From positions 88,501 through 152,500 of the forward strand of contig CALYLW010000211.1 of the NCBI GenBank assembly GCA_944989445.1: DNA of 64,000 nt. The letters run 5' to 3'. The notes under the pieces are model-generated. The model did not search any database. It was not told where the DNA came from and saw only the letters and a program-made list of their open reading frames with translations. The stretch is from Ampullaceana balthica (taxonomy: Eukaryota; Mollusca; Gastropoda; Lymnaeidae). Shown here piece after piece: positions 46,631 through 57,773 of the stretch. Both the position numbers and the translations under genes were made by a program. The stretch's first letter is position 1; every line of letters starts with the position of its first letter.

Positions 46631-47839
46631 CAGTGGTTCTCAACTTTTTGAGATTCAAGGACCACTTGAAAAATGTGTGTCTTAGCTACGGACCAATACT
46701 AAAAATTGTGCTACTGCCGTTCGGGAAATTTAAATATAATTATACTGTGTATATAGATAGCTATAAGTAGTATACATGTTAGTTTGTAAAACTGTACTAA
46801 CATGCTACGATTTGCGTGATCCAGAAACAATATTGTAATGGCTTTGTTTTGTAACGAACAAATGTCATTTATATTAGTCTCATAGTCTTCTTATGTAGTT
46901 CTACTTGCTAAGTATAAAAAAACTTTAAGTCATAAACAGTAGTTTGTATTAAAAAGACTGCTATATTAGTTTATTTAGTACAAACGATGTTTTGTTTTTA
47001 TTGTAAGCAATGCCGAAAATCCACTTGCAACAAGTTGAAAGGGTTAAAAGTATTTTAAAAGCTATATCTGAGACAGTTCGGAGTACTATAAAATTTCATT
47101 AAGCCCACTTTAATTACGATGTTGGTAATTTTATTTCATTAGTCAATGTGAGTGATATTAGGACTGGAAACCCACGAAAAACCACTTAATGTTATAAATC
47201 ACAAAAGTAGAATTAAAGTTGGTCCTGCATTTATTGAATGTAACCAGAAATCAAATTTATCAACAGTTTATTTATTTCAGCATTTTCTGATTTCTCGGTG
47301 GTTTCGTACATCAAACATATCAAAGTTACCTTGAAATATCTTCTTTTCCTAAGATCAAGATTTTCGTAAAAGCAGACACTTTGCCACTGAGAGTAATATA
47401 ATGTGTCTGCTTGCCTTGCCGAGTTGAATTAAGGTTATTGAGTTCAGCCAAAAAAGCCAGAACAGCAAAGCATAAGCTATGGTTCAAATAATCATCAAAC
47501 TTTGAGTTTTTTCTACAAGAAACTCTCTTACGTCATCACTTTATTCAAAAAGTCTGATAACCAGCGAACTTCAATATACATCAGTAACTGTTAATGTTCA
47601 AGATTCATATTCGAACATACGAAATCAAAGAGACGAGAATTTAATGGACGAGCCTTGATACAATTTATAAACTATTTAGGCCAGATCAAAAATATATTTT
47701 AAATCTGCGTTAATTCTTTCACTTGCTAGTCTTTATCGATGAATCATACAGTGCGCACATTTCATGCTGTGCTCGCGGACCGCCAGGCATATCTTCGTGT
47801 ACCACTAGTGGTCCGCGGACCACAGGTTGAGAACCACTG
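46631..47839 (-). mobile_element. 1.2 kb ZBED-like hAT nested in a hAT
   Basis: Ends CAGTGGTTCTCAACTTTTT and, in reverse, CAGTGGTTCTCAACCTGTGG. The flanks ctgtaagc and ctttaagc match at 7 of 8. The minus strand near 47380-47460 reads FLAELNNLNSTRQGK then LSGKVSAFTKI, the N-terminal part of ZBED/SCAND3-type transposases. Confidence 0.88.
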
Positions 47840-48476
47840 CTTTAAGCCACTCCTTTTTCTTGTCTTGGTCATTTTGGTTGCTTTTAGTGTCGTCTCTGTC
47901 GGTTCTATTAATAAAATCACCTTTGTCTCTTACTACTCCCCCACTCTCACTCGCAGCAACTCACAGTTTTTTTTAAAAACGCCAACAGCAATCCTATATT
48001 GTGGATGTGTCATTTATTTATGAGTAGAATGGCGCCCCTTAACGCTCAATGGGGGCGCCAAAATCATACTTGCCAACTGGTTTGTAATGAAGATATTTTC
48101 GGAGCTCCAAAATTCAATCTTGCAAACGTATTTGGGATACATAAGTTTACGTCAAAATAAAATTAAATAATGAGTTTTAATACTTATTTTGGTGCCCCCT
48201 AACGTGGCGCCCGGGACATATGTCCCACCCCTGCCCCCCTCGCTACGCCACTACGCTTATCCATGATAATGTTTAGTCTTACATTTTTATTAGAATAAAT
48301 AAGTGGCGGCACAAGCAGATAACGTATTTCCTTACCGAGGTTTCGAACGAGTAGATTACATGTAGAAATGGAAGCAGGCAAAATAAAAAAAACTTGATGC
48401 TTTAAAAAAATTATCAATTTATTATATGGACAGATATTTTTGCTATTAAAACATATGTAGGCAAAGGCTAACTAAC

Positions 48477-48659
48477 CTGAATGGGAAGACCTTTACGTCC
48501 GTAGTTAATAGTACCCTTAAACATCTGGTCCCACATAAGCTCAACATTTCTTGGGTCTTGACCTTCAACAAACTTGCTGAGATGCTTCTCGACGATATAG
48601 CAACCTGGTTCACCACCAATAGTCACACCTACTCCAACTGTACCGTCATCTGCTTCAAC
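48477..48659 (-). CDS. Dehydratase exon A (most upstream found)
   Basis: The acceptor is tttatttgtag and the donor is gttagt. Sixty-one full codons read VEADDGTVGVGVTIGGEPGC, YIVEKHLSKFVEGQDPRNVE, then MWDQMFKGTINYGRKGLPIQ. This is the N-terminal half-cap and first barrel strand of the family (GxGVTxGGExxxxIVEKHL...YGRKGL). Both borders are phase 0. The preceding part, with the usual HW motif and TSWGIxxLG block, must lie in another exon. Confidence 0.95.
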
Positions 48660-49590
48660 CTACAAATAAAACGGAACACACAAATCAATGGACTACTTCA
48701 ATATCTCGAAAAATTGAAAAAGTGTGCACATTTAACAGAAGAACATTATAATGTTTTCAATTGAAAATTACAAAATATATATATTTTAACAATGTACAAT
48801 AATGTAAAACATTCCACAAAAAGAGTTACTTTCTGATCCAAATTGAATAAATGCCAACACTTTAAAAAATGTTACAAAGTGCGGCCATTCATTACTAATA
48901 GTGAAAACTTTATTTCAAAGTAGTTAAGTTTAAAGTCTGATGCCTTCATTTGCAAGTATAAACAGTTGATTACAATGATTTAATATTCCACAATCATACA
49001 AAAAGCACTGGTAAATATAACAAAATGTAGTCAAACCTACATAGATGCATGTAAAACGGGTTGCCCAGCTAAGAAAAAAGAATTTATTAGGGCCTTATCC
49101 GAGGATTTGGCCTCCTATGAGCCTGTAGGAAATGCGGCAACGAGATGAGGCTCCCTAAAGAAGACTATACACTGAACAGCCCTAAGTCAAACTATGTGTC
49201 TTAGGAAGAAAGCTGAGCAAGAACAGCATCTGGTTTGAAGCGAATTATTAAACACTTGCTCCAGCTTTAGAAGACCGACGCACCACTCACAAAAATAAAA
49301 TACAAGAAGTCTCCCAACACAAAAACATTGTAAATATATAGATCCTGCAAAATCACCGTCCAATGATCCGCAAGGGAGAGTGCAAAGACTTACTAGCTCT
49401 AGCTATGTCCGAATATAAAAACTTCTGCAGACAAAGGAGCAATCCATTAAGGGCACGTATGAAGCCCCGGGCCCCATGCGAAAGATATCGGCTCCATTAA
49501 AAGTTGTTTTACATGACAAAACCAAACAAAATGAAAGATGGGTGAACATAATGGTGGTGAGACTGCAATCAGGCTTATAGATTAGTAAAT
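48660..49590. other. Dehydratase upstream intron, nothing recognised
   Basis: AT-rich sequence without recognisable repeat ends or exons. The part 49080-49480 is less AT-rich and may be decayed repeat. Confidence 0.4.
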
Positions 49591-49599
49591 GGATAAAAT

Positions 49600-50200
49600 G
49601 TAAACAGGGTAAGGGTTAGCCTGACAGGACGTAACAAAACAGCGAACGTGTCGACAAAGAGCCTTCCTCAACGAACAAAAATGTACCAAAAATAAAACGA
49701 ATATACAGAAATACAAAATAAAGACTTAGCTGCGGTGAAATCCGAAGAGTCAATGAAACAAAAGGGGAATAGTGTGAGCTTATATAGTAAAGGAGAGAGT
49801 GGGTGTGGCAAAACGATTAGTTTGTCAGCGCAACACAAAATTCTCCAGACTAACACTGCCGGGTGTGTTTGTGCAAGAGACCATGGCTGTGACAGACAGG
49901 TCATCGACGTCCATATGGTCACGTCCATTCAAGTGTCGGGAGACAGGACACTGTTTGTCTTGTGTTATCGCACGGACATGGTCTGCGATACGGCAGGGGA
50001 GTAACCTCCCCATCTCACCTATGTACTTCAAAGAGCAGCGCCTACACAAAATGGTGTATACCACATTGCGGCTGGTAAAAAGAAAGCCATTCTTAATCCT
50101 AAATATCCCCTTAGGAAAGACAATCTGGTCCGTCTGGGTAACAAAAGGGCATGTCTTACACATTTCTGAATTACTGGATGATGTCGTCCTGTGTGACTAA
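49600..50200 (-). mobile_element. Penelope-like element, 3' part
   Basis: It comprises the GIY-YIG coding end (49825-50163) plus a 3' non-coding tail to about 49600 that is shared with 41101-41290. The RT part is missing. It lies upstream of dehydratase exon A. Confidence 0.8.
49825..50163 (-). pseudogene. GIY-YIG endonuclease domain of a Penelope-like element
   Basis: The minus strand reads MCKTCPFVTQTDQIVF, then NVVYTILCRRCSLKYIGEMG, then RIADHVRAI and PVSRHLNGRDHMDVDDL. CxxCPF, the VY...YIG core, the Arg-xxx-His and the PVSxHF-like block are the Penelope endonuclease signature. It is a C-terminal fragment of a protein of about 600-800 residues. Confidence 0.85.
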
Positions 50201-50379
50201 TTAGCTTGTGACTAAAAAATTAGTTTCTTCTTTTTCATGAGAGATTCTACACTCCTCACTGCAGCTGGGCCTCATCTTTTTTAAAAAAGTTATTTTTGTT
50301 GATTTTATTTTCTACTTTTACGCGTTAACAAAAGATTTGTAAAACTTAATTTCATTCATGAAAATTTAAACTCTTGAAA

Positions 50380-50650
50380 CAAACCCGTAAAAACAAAGTT
50401 TTTGACTATAAATCCCTTATATATGAGACATAATTAAAAAGTATTGATCATGTTTAAATGCGACAAACACTTACAGACTGAGATTGCCTTAACTCCCCTT
50501 TGCTGTAAAACGGAGGGGGAGGGGAAAGGTCTGGTCACGGATGGTTGAACTCAACTCAGCGTGACGCGTAAAATCTCAACAAAAGCAGGGCGCTTATATA
50601 GAGATAAACTAAAAATGCATTAATTTAATTACGGTAAATTCGATCGATCT
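50380..50650. repeat. Helitron-like module copy
   Basis: It shares acaaacccgtaaaaacaaagt, actataaatcccttatata and tgcattaatttaattacgg with the 27363-29480 array. Confidence 0.65.
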
Positions 50651-50837
50651 GGAACTTTAATAGTTTAATCATACCCACAAGCCAAACCTACCGTGAAAAT
50701 TTCAGCACTTTAGCGAGTCAGAAAAAGTGTTTACGAGCGTTTTGAAAAAGTTGACGACAGATCCGGAAGCGTTGAATACATATACAGATCCGCTTACGCG
50801 CACGAGTCAATAGGATAGGGGCCTCAAAACACATTTT

Positions 50838-51400
50838 TTGGTCACTATAACATAAACTCCCAAACGACTAGAGCGCAAACTTTGTCAACCATGGAAGACC
50901 AACTGTATGATCAGCTTTTACAATTCTGCTCTACAACGAAAGTTAAGTACCCCCAGTGGATCCATGAATAACCTTCAGAGAAACGGTCAAATGCCAAGTC
51001 ACAATTTAGACAAACTGCAAAGCCTTTTGAAATAAACAACAAGATTCTTTACCATTGAGAAAAGGAAGTTCTCAATAAAAGTCGCCTGCCAGATATCCTG
51101 AAGATGTTTCATGTCAACCCAAATTTTGGTGGCCATTTTGGCAGAGATAAGACAGCCACAATCTCTGAAGGCTGTTATTGGAAAAGAATGAAGAATGACG
51201 TTCACAAATATATCAAAGCCTGTCAAAAATGTTTTGCCTTAAAGCCAAAAACCAGCAAAAAGAATCCAGCACTGAACAATATACCAGTGCATACCACATC
51301 TGTACATGCCTCAACCAGATGCACTCCTTTTGAAATTATGTATGGACGAAAAGCCAAGCTACCCACGGATCTCAGGCCTGCGGAAGATGGGACAGTTTAA
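50838..51400 (+). pseudogene. Integrase-like protein fragment (KRBA2/GIN-type, H2C2 zinc finger)
   Basis: Starts MEDQLYDQLLQFCSTTKVKY near 50890 and then reads ILKMFHVNPNFGGHFGRDKT, CYWKRMKNDVHKYI and KACQKCFALKPKTSKKNPAL. His-x-His...Cys-xx-Cys is the H2C2 finger before an integrase core. Stops near 50970 and 51058 break it, and the DDE core is deleted: only a late block CTPFEIMYGRKAKLP remains. A minus-strand sister is at 54205-54600 inside the long-TIR element. Confidence 0.75.
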
Positions 51401-51519
51401 CCATTAACTTATTTTGACAATGTCAACGCCTATGTGCTGAACACACATACAGCAATTCAAAAAATGCTAAATCTAACCGTCAATACCAATATCCACCCAG
51501 CCCAGTCGCATGAAGAGTG

Positions 51520-51910
51520 TAATTTTGATCGCAGAAATACTAGCAGCCAAGAATTAACTGATGATTCCATTTTTTATATAATCCTTAATGAAAGACGCCT
51601 TAGATGGCTAGGACATGTGAAAAGAATGAGCCCGGGTGGCATCCCCAAGGGCATCCTACATGGAGAACTGGTATCGAAAAAGAGGAGGATAAGTCTCCCA
51701 CGTCTCCGATTTAAGGATGTCTGCCAGAGAGACTTGAAAGCAGTCAGAATAAGGATAAGTGACTTGGAGTGCAAAACAGAAGACCGATCTACATGGCGCA
51801 CAGTTGTCAAAAAGAACGTAAAAGTAGCTGAAGAGTGCAGCTTGGACGAGGCTACAGACAGAAGAGATAGGAGAAAGGCCAAAACATTAGGAGAGACGGA
51901 AAGATTCTGA
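51520..51910 (+). pseudogene. LINE RT C-terminal fragment (third family)
   Basis: Reads ERRLRWLGHVKRMSPGGIPK, then GELVSKKRRISLPRLRFKDV, then CQRDLKAVRIR and TWRTVVKKNVKVAEE, as at 20830-21120. It is an end fragment lacking the RT core. Confidence 0.75.
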
Positions 51911-51939
51911 TGACGATGATATCAAGAATCATCGCCACA

Positions 51940-53008
51940 TTCATCGCATGGAATCCCTGATGGATTGGTCCCTACCTCGTGGTAGAATCATTGAACAAGG
52001 GAAGAATTAAGCTAAAGAATGTATCGACTGACAAATACTCAGAAATACCTAAAATGTCAGTAACGTAAAAGTTTACAGCAATAAACAGGTTTTTTCACCC
52101 AATCGATTCCCTGATGATTCTGTTAAAGGTAATGTCAATGGGAGCATACAACAAAAAGAACAAGAAATCACAGGTGAAGAAACAGATATCATTGTGATAC
52201 AACCTGTCTCAAAACAAATGCAGATTAGGACTTTTCAACCACTAAAATTTTCAAGAAGAAAGCGTCTTAGCATAACTCTTGGCCTTACTTTTGACAAGAT
52301 TGCGTATATATTATGGCCGCAATCGAGATCTTGAACAACCGAGACATACATATTACGGGGGGGGGTTGGCGGTTATTTCAGGGCCATAAGCTACATTATG
52401 ACAGGAACAGAGGACAACCACATCCCCCTCAGAGATAAAGTAATACATGAACACTGGCATTACATAACAACTACATGACATCTACATAACAACTACATAA
52501 CAACTAAATAACAACTACATAACAACTACATAACTACTTGAATTATATTGTGGAATGGGTTGGCTGAGGAAACCAGGAAAACCAACATTATATCAACATT
52601 TAAAATTAACACTATCAACATTTAAAACAAACACTATCAACATTTAAAACCAACACTATCAACATTTAAAACCAACACTCTATCAACATTTAAAACCAAC
52701 ACTATCAACATATAAAACCAACACTATCAACATTTAAAACAAACACTATCAACATTTAAAACTCCAATAAAAATGCAAGACTAGACATAAACCAATGATA
52801 CGCTTAGGACGCAATAATCTTCTTTATAAAAAGAGCGTCTTTAAATGATAAGATAAGATAATGGTAATGAATCCAAAGTGTTCAAACGCGTTTGAAAAGC
52901 AACAAATATAACCACTCTTAAATTATTGTTTTAAAATAATCATGTGGTGCTGGATTAAGTTAATGTTAATGAAAAAAAGAAAAACGCTGATTCCATAGAT
53001 ATTTGCAT
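51940..53008 (+). mobile_element. Partial long-TIR (Ginger-like) copy, + orientation
   Basis: It matches 39090-40425: the ccctgatggattggtccct block, the small frame, the two minisatellites, the LINE tail and the first 145 bp of the right arm. It stops abruptly at 53008 against an inverted copy. Confidence 0.8.
52552..52865 (+). mobile_element. 5'-truncated LINE tail with minisatellite (second copy)
   Basis: Same structure as 39916-40265, with about nine units of actatcaacatttaaaac. Sharing of the expansion shows that the LINE entered the long-TIR element before that element multiplied. Confidence 0.82.
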
Positions 53009-53470
53009 AGTAAAAAATGGAAGAATGACTTTTTAGATTTTCTCTTCATGTTTAAGATATGTCAGATAAATTAAACTCTTTTCTTAATTAGCAAAATTGT
53101 GTTAATTAAAATAAAATAATAATTACAAAATATTTTACGATGAATGAAAGGAGCATGACATTTTATTTGAAAACGATGATGTTGTTTTCTCGTTTTTTAA
53201 ATATGAAATCTTATATAATTTCGACGATTCAAGATCAAACGTTACAGTCTATGCAAATATATATCGAATCAGCGTTTTTCTTTTTTTTTCATTTAACATT
53301 AACTTAATCCAGCACCACATGATTATTTTAAAACAATAATTTAAGAGTGGTTATATTTGTTGCTTTTCAAACGCGTGCGAACACTTTGGATTCCTTACCA
53401 TTATCTTATCTTATCATTTAAAGACGCTCCTTTTACACAGACGATTATTACGTCCTACGCTTATCATTGG
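52800..53470. repeat. Head-to-head palindrome of long-TIR copies
   Basis: 52800-53008 (LINE tail plus start of right arm) reappears inverted at about 53255-53470, around a 245-bp asymmetric centre (the rest of the inverted right arm). Arms are about 200 bp and over 90% alike by eye. Confidence 0.8.
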
Positions 53471-53759
53471 TCTTGCATTTTTATTACAGTTTTAAATGTT
53501 GATAGTGTAAGTTTTAGGCTACTTTTTTTGAAATTTTGAAAGATAAGATGAAATCTCCATCCAAAAACATGGACAATGGTGTCATCTAAGGTTTATCTAT
53601 TAATGCAAGTATATTATATTAGCCTTAGATTTAGCTATACGCTTTCTTGTACATTTTAATTGGACCACTGGCGCTATAATACCACATGCGTCAGGCAGTT
53701 GAACATCATTAACCATGTAAGACTGCTCATATTAGAGAAGGAAAACTCTGTTTACAAAC

Positions 53760-54190
53760 CTCCGCTGCCTTGCGGTCATACTCACTCTCGAGAAAGGCTA
53801 GGGGAGTAAACCCTGATAAAAAATCAACGACTTGGAGAGGAGCTGGGCGCCACCAAGTCTATAACTATAAGCCCACAGAAAGGAAACATAAAACACAACA
53901 GATAAAAATATATATGCCGGACCAGTCGAGGAACGGATTAACAACCACGCACTTCACTGCAACTCACCAGAATGGGGACGTTAATTATAACTCTAGAACC
54001 GACCCAATTAAGCAGAGAAGGGATAAATATAAGCACTTGGAACGTAAGAACCCTGTATCAGTGTGGAAAAGTAAAAGAACTAACGCATGAATTACAACGG
54101 TACAGTTGGGACATCATAGGACTTGCTGAAGTCCGTTGGACAGGATTTGGTGAAACATCAACAGAAGATAAGACATACAATTTGGTTTAG
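53760..54190 (+). pseudogene. LINE 5' part with endonuclease start
   Basis: After a 5' region with SRNGLTTTHFTATHQNGD the frame reads ISTWNVRTLYQCGKVKELTH, then YSWDIIGLAEVRWTGFGET, the opening of an RTE/BovB-like endonuclease. It stops at 54190 directly against the integrase fragment. Confidence 0.75.
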
Positions 54191-54204
54191 CGGTGATGAC
54201 TCCA

Positions 54205-54600
54205 AACATCAATAGTTTGACAGGCTTTGATATATATGTGAACGTCGTTCTTCATTCTTTTCCAATAACTCTGCCAAAATGGCCACCAAATTTAGGTTGA
54301 CATGAAACATCTTCAGGATATTTGGCAGGCGACTATTATTGAGGAATTCCTTTTCACCACTGTCAAGAATCAATCTCTTTTTTTGCTTCAAAATGCTTTG
54401 CAGTTTGTCTAAATTGTGACTTGGCATTTGACCGTTTCTGTGAAGGTTAGTCATGTATCCACTGGTGGTACTTAACTTTCGTTTTAGAGTAGAAATGTAA
54501 ATGCTGATCATACAGTTGGTCTTCGATGGTTGACAAAGTTTGTGCTCTAGTCGTTTTGGAGTTTACGTTATAGTGACCAAAAATGTATTTTAAAAATTGC
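54205..54600 (-). pseudogene. Integrase-like fragment, N-terminal part
   Basis: Reverse-complement sister of 50838-51230: the start DQLYDQHLHFYSKTKVKYHQ, then LNNSRLPNILKMFHVNLN. The frame shifts in the H2C2 region (GGHF is lost), and everything after it is missing. Its place inside the long-TIR element suggests that it is the remnant of that element's own integrase. Confidence 0.65.
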
Positions 54601-54809
54601 GAAATCCGATTCGTAAACTCTGTAAAGATTGGACTAATTCATTAAGGTTGCCACTATTCGCAACTTTGTGCTACTCATTTATATTTACGCCTTTCAAAAG
54701 ATATACGGCTGGTTTAAAATAAAATAATAGGGTGCCACGAGTTCAGAGGTTCTTTTGAATGCAGATTAAATGGATCATACAGAATGGGACTGCGATAAAG
54801 CTTTTAAAT

Positions 54810-54932
54810 AAAATACAAAATACACAAACAAATTGTGCAATTAAAACAATAAATTTGAGCTTTATTTTAGTTTAAAATAAAGCTCAAATTTATTGTTTTA
54901 ATTGCATAATTTGTTTGTGTATTTTGTATTTT
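54810..54932. repeat. Near-perfect 60-bp hairpin palindrome
   Basis: Arms 54810-54869 and 54873-54932 are reverse complements with one mismatch seen and a 3-base loop. The whole insert is bracketed by agattaaatgga (about 54763-54774 and 54933-54944). The related copy at 38970-39000 has that word only once. Confidence 0.9.
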
Positions 54933-55937
54933 AGATTAAATGGAACACAATCCGTGCTTCATAACAATGCATGGAAAGCGGACAATCGAACATTGGCGAA
55001 ATCCAATAAGGATGACCGTACTGTTTTAAGAGTAACACAGGTAATAATGAATTGCGCTGATTTAAAAAATTAAAATAATTTGCACTAATGGAACAAAGGT
55101 TTCTTTTAAATGTCTTAAGACGCCACAAAGGCAAACCGAACAACAGATAAAGGTTCGGAAATACGACAAGCAACATTGGGGAAGTCAAACGATGTTTCCC
55201 ACACTTTAGTCGTCCTATTCTTTAAATTATTTTCATGTCAGCGTATATTCAGATAGATACCAAAAAATAGGGAAAGGTGTCATGATATGTTTATTTCAAA
55301 AACAAAATGAAGATAGGCTTAAACCGTTGTTGCCAGTAACATTTAAAATGTATGTGAGGATAGAAAAAAAGAAAGAAACAAACAAACAAAACATTCATGC
55401 ATAATTTAATTCAAAAATTTAAAATAATCTTTATTGCCATACTCAAAATAATTAAACATAATGAATAAGCGAGGTACACGAAATAAATGTTCGCAAGCGT
55501 TTGAAAAGCTAAAACTATAATCGCTATCGTGCTTAAATTATTATTTTTTAAAATAATCAATTCATGTATTGCTTGAATTAGTCAACTTTAAAATAAAATA
55601 AAAAATTAAAACCTACTGATTCCATCTATACTTGTGTAGACTGTAACTAAAGATAAAAAGTTACCATCCTATCAAACATAGTAATACAGAAATTATTTTA
55701 TTATTAATATTTTATTGTAAATAAAACATTCTTCCTACTTAGGAAATGAGTTTAACTTCTCTGACAAAGCTAAAACTCCAATAGAAAGTCTAAATATGCA
55801 TTTATTAATTTTTTACTATATTTCCTCATGTTGTCAAAGGGGTATATTCTGGCCTGGGGGGGTATATTCTGGCCTAGGCCAGTTTAACTCCCGGGGTATA
55901 TTCTGGTCAGGGGTTTAATCTGGCTTGTTACACCGGG

Positions 55938-56007
55938 ACAAATGGATTCGAACCCGTGACCATCGGTACGCCATTCGAACGCGCTGCCACTCGACCACCG
56001 TATCGAT
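55938..56007 (-). mobile_element. tRNA-derived SINE head fragment
   Basis: The minus strand has GGTGGTCGAGTGGCAGCGCG (A box) and GGTCACGGGTTCGAATCC (B box), as in the SINE at 21475-21757. It directly abuts the end of the long-TIR element; the tail is absent. Confidence 0.7.
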
Positions 56008-56280
56008 AAGAATAATTAAATTTGTTTTCCCTGGAACACCGGAAGTAGGCCTCGCTCTGCCAAAACAACTATGTAAATAGTTCAGAACACCGCTAACTTT
56101 GTATTATCTCTATTTACTTTTGCTGTCCAAGATATATTTGATTCCAAATTACTTATCATGTATATTTCAGCATCCACTTTCCCGCAAAAAGAGCGCTACT
56201 ACCACTAGATTACATATTAACGATTTGCATGTTTGGGTTGAGCATATTAATAAACATTGATACCAAAACACAGAATGAGT

Positions 56281-57773
56281 GAGTACGTCACGCTCCGAGG
56301 GGGAGGGGGTGTAAGAAAGTGTGACACTTTGTGACAGGAGGGAGGGGGGGTCAGGCCATGTGTGATGTCACACATTTATTTTTTCAATTATTTTTTTTTC
56401 TAATATATTTATGTTTTTAGTAGAATTTAAATAGCTTTAAAAATAATTTTCAAACATTTTGTGAAACAGAATTAGTTTTATGTCAAAATAGCATGAAATG
56501 CGTATCCCCTGAATGTGTTGTTCATAAATCTGAATTGGATGCAGCAGGACTAATATTACAAATATAAGGATCAGGTATGGTTTGACAATCATGCTCGCGC
56601 CAGCCAATATTTCACTCAAATTGTTAAATTTCAGGACATGAAATGTTGCGACAAAGCACAAAGCTCATATTTCAACGTTTTACCTTCAAAATTCTTCCGT
56701 CTCCAATCCCAATCAACCAAACAATTGATGGACTCAAAGCTTCAGAAATAGCAAATGCAGATTCTCATAAATGTCCTTCCTTGATTGTATCACAAACTCT
56801 CAAATTTGATGACATTATGCCAAGATCAACAAGAGTTTTCAAAGTACAACCATATGATTAGCAGCTTATTTGATCGACTTTTCAAAGTATGTCACTTATA
56901 TTTTGCCTCACAAAAAATGTTGAAGAAACATACAAGACAACACAGAGCTCGGTCTCAGGAGAATGTGCCCACCCAAACTGTTTAAGAATCAACTCAGATA
57001 AAACTCATCCGTCCTATGAGAATCGCTTCTAGAAGGCAAAGAGAACCTATGGCAATTATTGCCAGAAGACAAAATGCACATACAGAGGCTGATGAGTGGC
57101 TAGATGAGGACGAGTTGATCTGTGTGCAATAATCCTTCCAGGAAATGATGATGGTGAAAGATTAATGCTAGTCGGAACTATGGATGAAAACTTCATTTCA
57201 CCGTTGTAAGATGATGTCCAGTGAATATTTTTGAATTAAACATAATTCATAGGACCATAATAAATATTCTACTATTCTTTTAAGTGGGCGTGTACGGGAT
57301 TTCGGCTCCAACTCCGAAAAATCCGCTATTTAAAAAAAAATCCGGCTCCTTTAAAAAAAAATCCGGCCCCGGGAAGTTTCATTTAATAAATCCGGCTGAC
57401 CGGTAGATTCCTAATTTATATATATATATATTCATAATGGCTCTGGCAAATCAGGAATCCGGCCATTTTGAGAAATCTGATTTCGGCTCCAGCCGGATTT
57501 CACTTCATAAATCCGGCCGAATTCAGTTCCGGCCGGATTTCAAAATTTTGAATCCGGTTCATCACTAATTTTAATTGGAAATTTTGTATTTTAATACAGT
57601 TTAATAGTGAAGTGTAATTTAAGTATTAAATTAAATATTTTAATTAGGTGTTAACAAAAATTTTATTTTGAAAGTGTGACATACTTTAGGGGGGGGGGTC
57701 CCAAGATTTGTGACAGGGGGGAGGGGTGGTCAAAATGGTCAAAAATAGCGTGACGTACTTTATGGACGGCCCC
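56281..57773 (+). mobile_element. GGGGCCGTCC-family transposon with coding remnant
   Basis: The right end gtacgtcatttat-type (tgacgtactttatggacggcccc) is followed by TTA; the left end is truncated. The interior matches 25904-27128 in reverse. It includes a longer copy of the ccgg-rich nested element (57288-57560) and coding-like stretches at 56643-57130. Confidence 0.65.
56643..57130 (+). pseudogene. Broken unknown transposon protein
   Basis: Reads PSPIPINQTIDGLKASEIAN, then LKFDDIMPRSTRVFKVQ, then after a shift MLKKHTRQHRARSQENVPTQ, a stop, and RIASRRQREPMAIIARRQNA. The last two blocks match 26706-26957. Together they show that the family codes for a larger protein with a C-terminal basic/acidic end. 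The family was not recognised. Confidence 0.5.

Larger units (their letters stand above)
44510..48252 (-). mobile_element. 3.7 kb ZMYM1-like hAT inserted in a LINE tail
   Basis: Ends CAGTGGCGTAGCTAGGG and, in reverse, AGTGGCGTAGCGAGGGG. Left flank (ctccttttatacag...tcctacgcaaat) and right flank (acgcttatccatgataatgt) are two halves of a minus-strand LINE tail, so the hAT split it; acgcaaat/acgcttat would be the worn duplication. Transposase remnants span 44884-46535. Another hAT (46631-47839) is nested within. Confidence 0.85.
33963..48659 (-). other. L-rhamnonate dehydratase-like gene (enolase superfamily), 5' partial locus
   Basis: Three exons on the minus strand (48659-48477, 41432-41357, 34771-33963) have AG/GT borders and matching phases and give about 355 residues, near the usual 390-400 less the N terminus. 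The family removes water from sugar acids such as L-rhamnonate, with Mg2+, in the cytosol. Metal ligands and catalytic residues are all visible: Asp in LDCYM, Glu in WIEE, Glu and His in GEHEY, Asp in IIQPD and His in IPHGSS. The N-terminal capping exon (with the usual HW motif) was not found in 48660-64000. The preferred sugar acid cannot be read from sequence; a related aldonate is possible. Confidence 0.9.
53009..55935 (-). mobile_element. Long-TIR (Ginger-like) copy, - orientation, with integrase remnant
   Basis: Order on the + strand: inverted right arm (53009-53405), inverted LINE tail (53406-53530), LINE endonuclease fragment (53760-54190), integrase fragment (54205-54600, minus), inverted left arm (54640-55690) and the terminus ending ...TTACA at about 55935. 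The integrase lies where the deleted copy 34834-40803 jumps from left arm to middle (about 39085). Confidence 0.7.
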
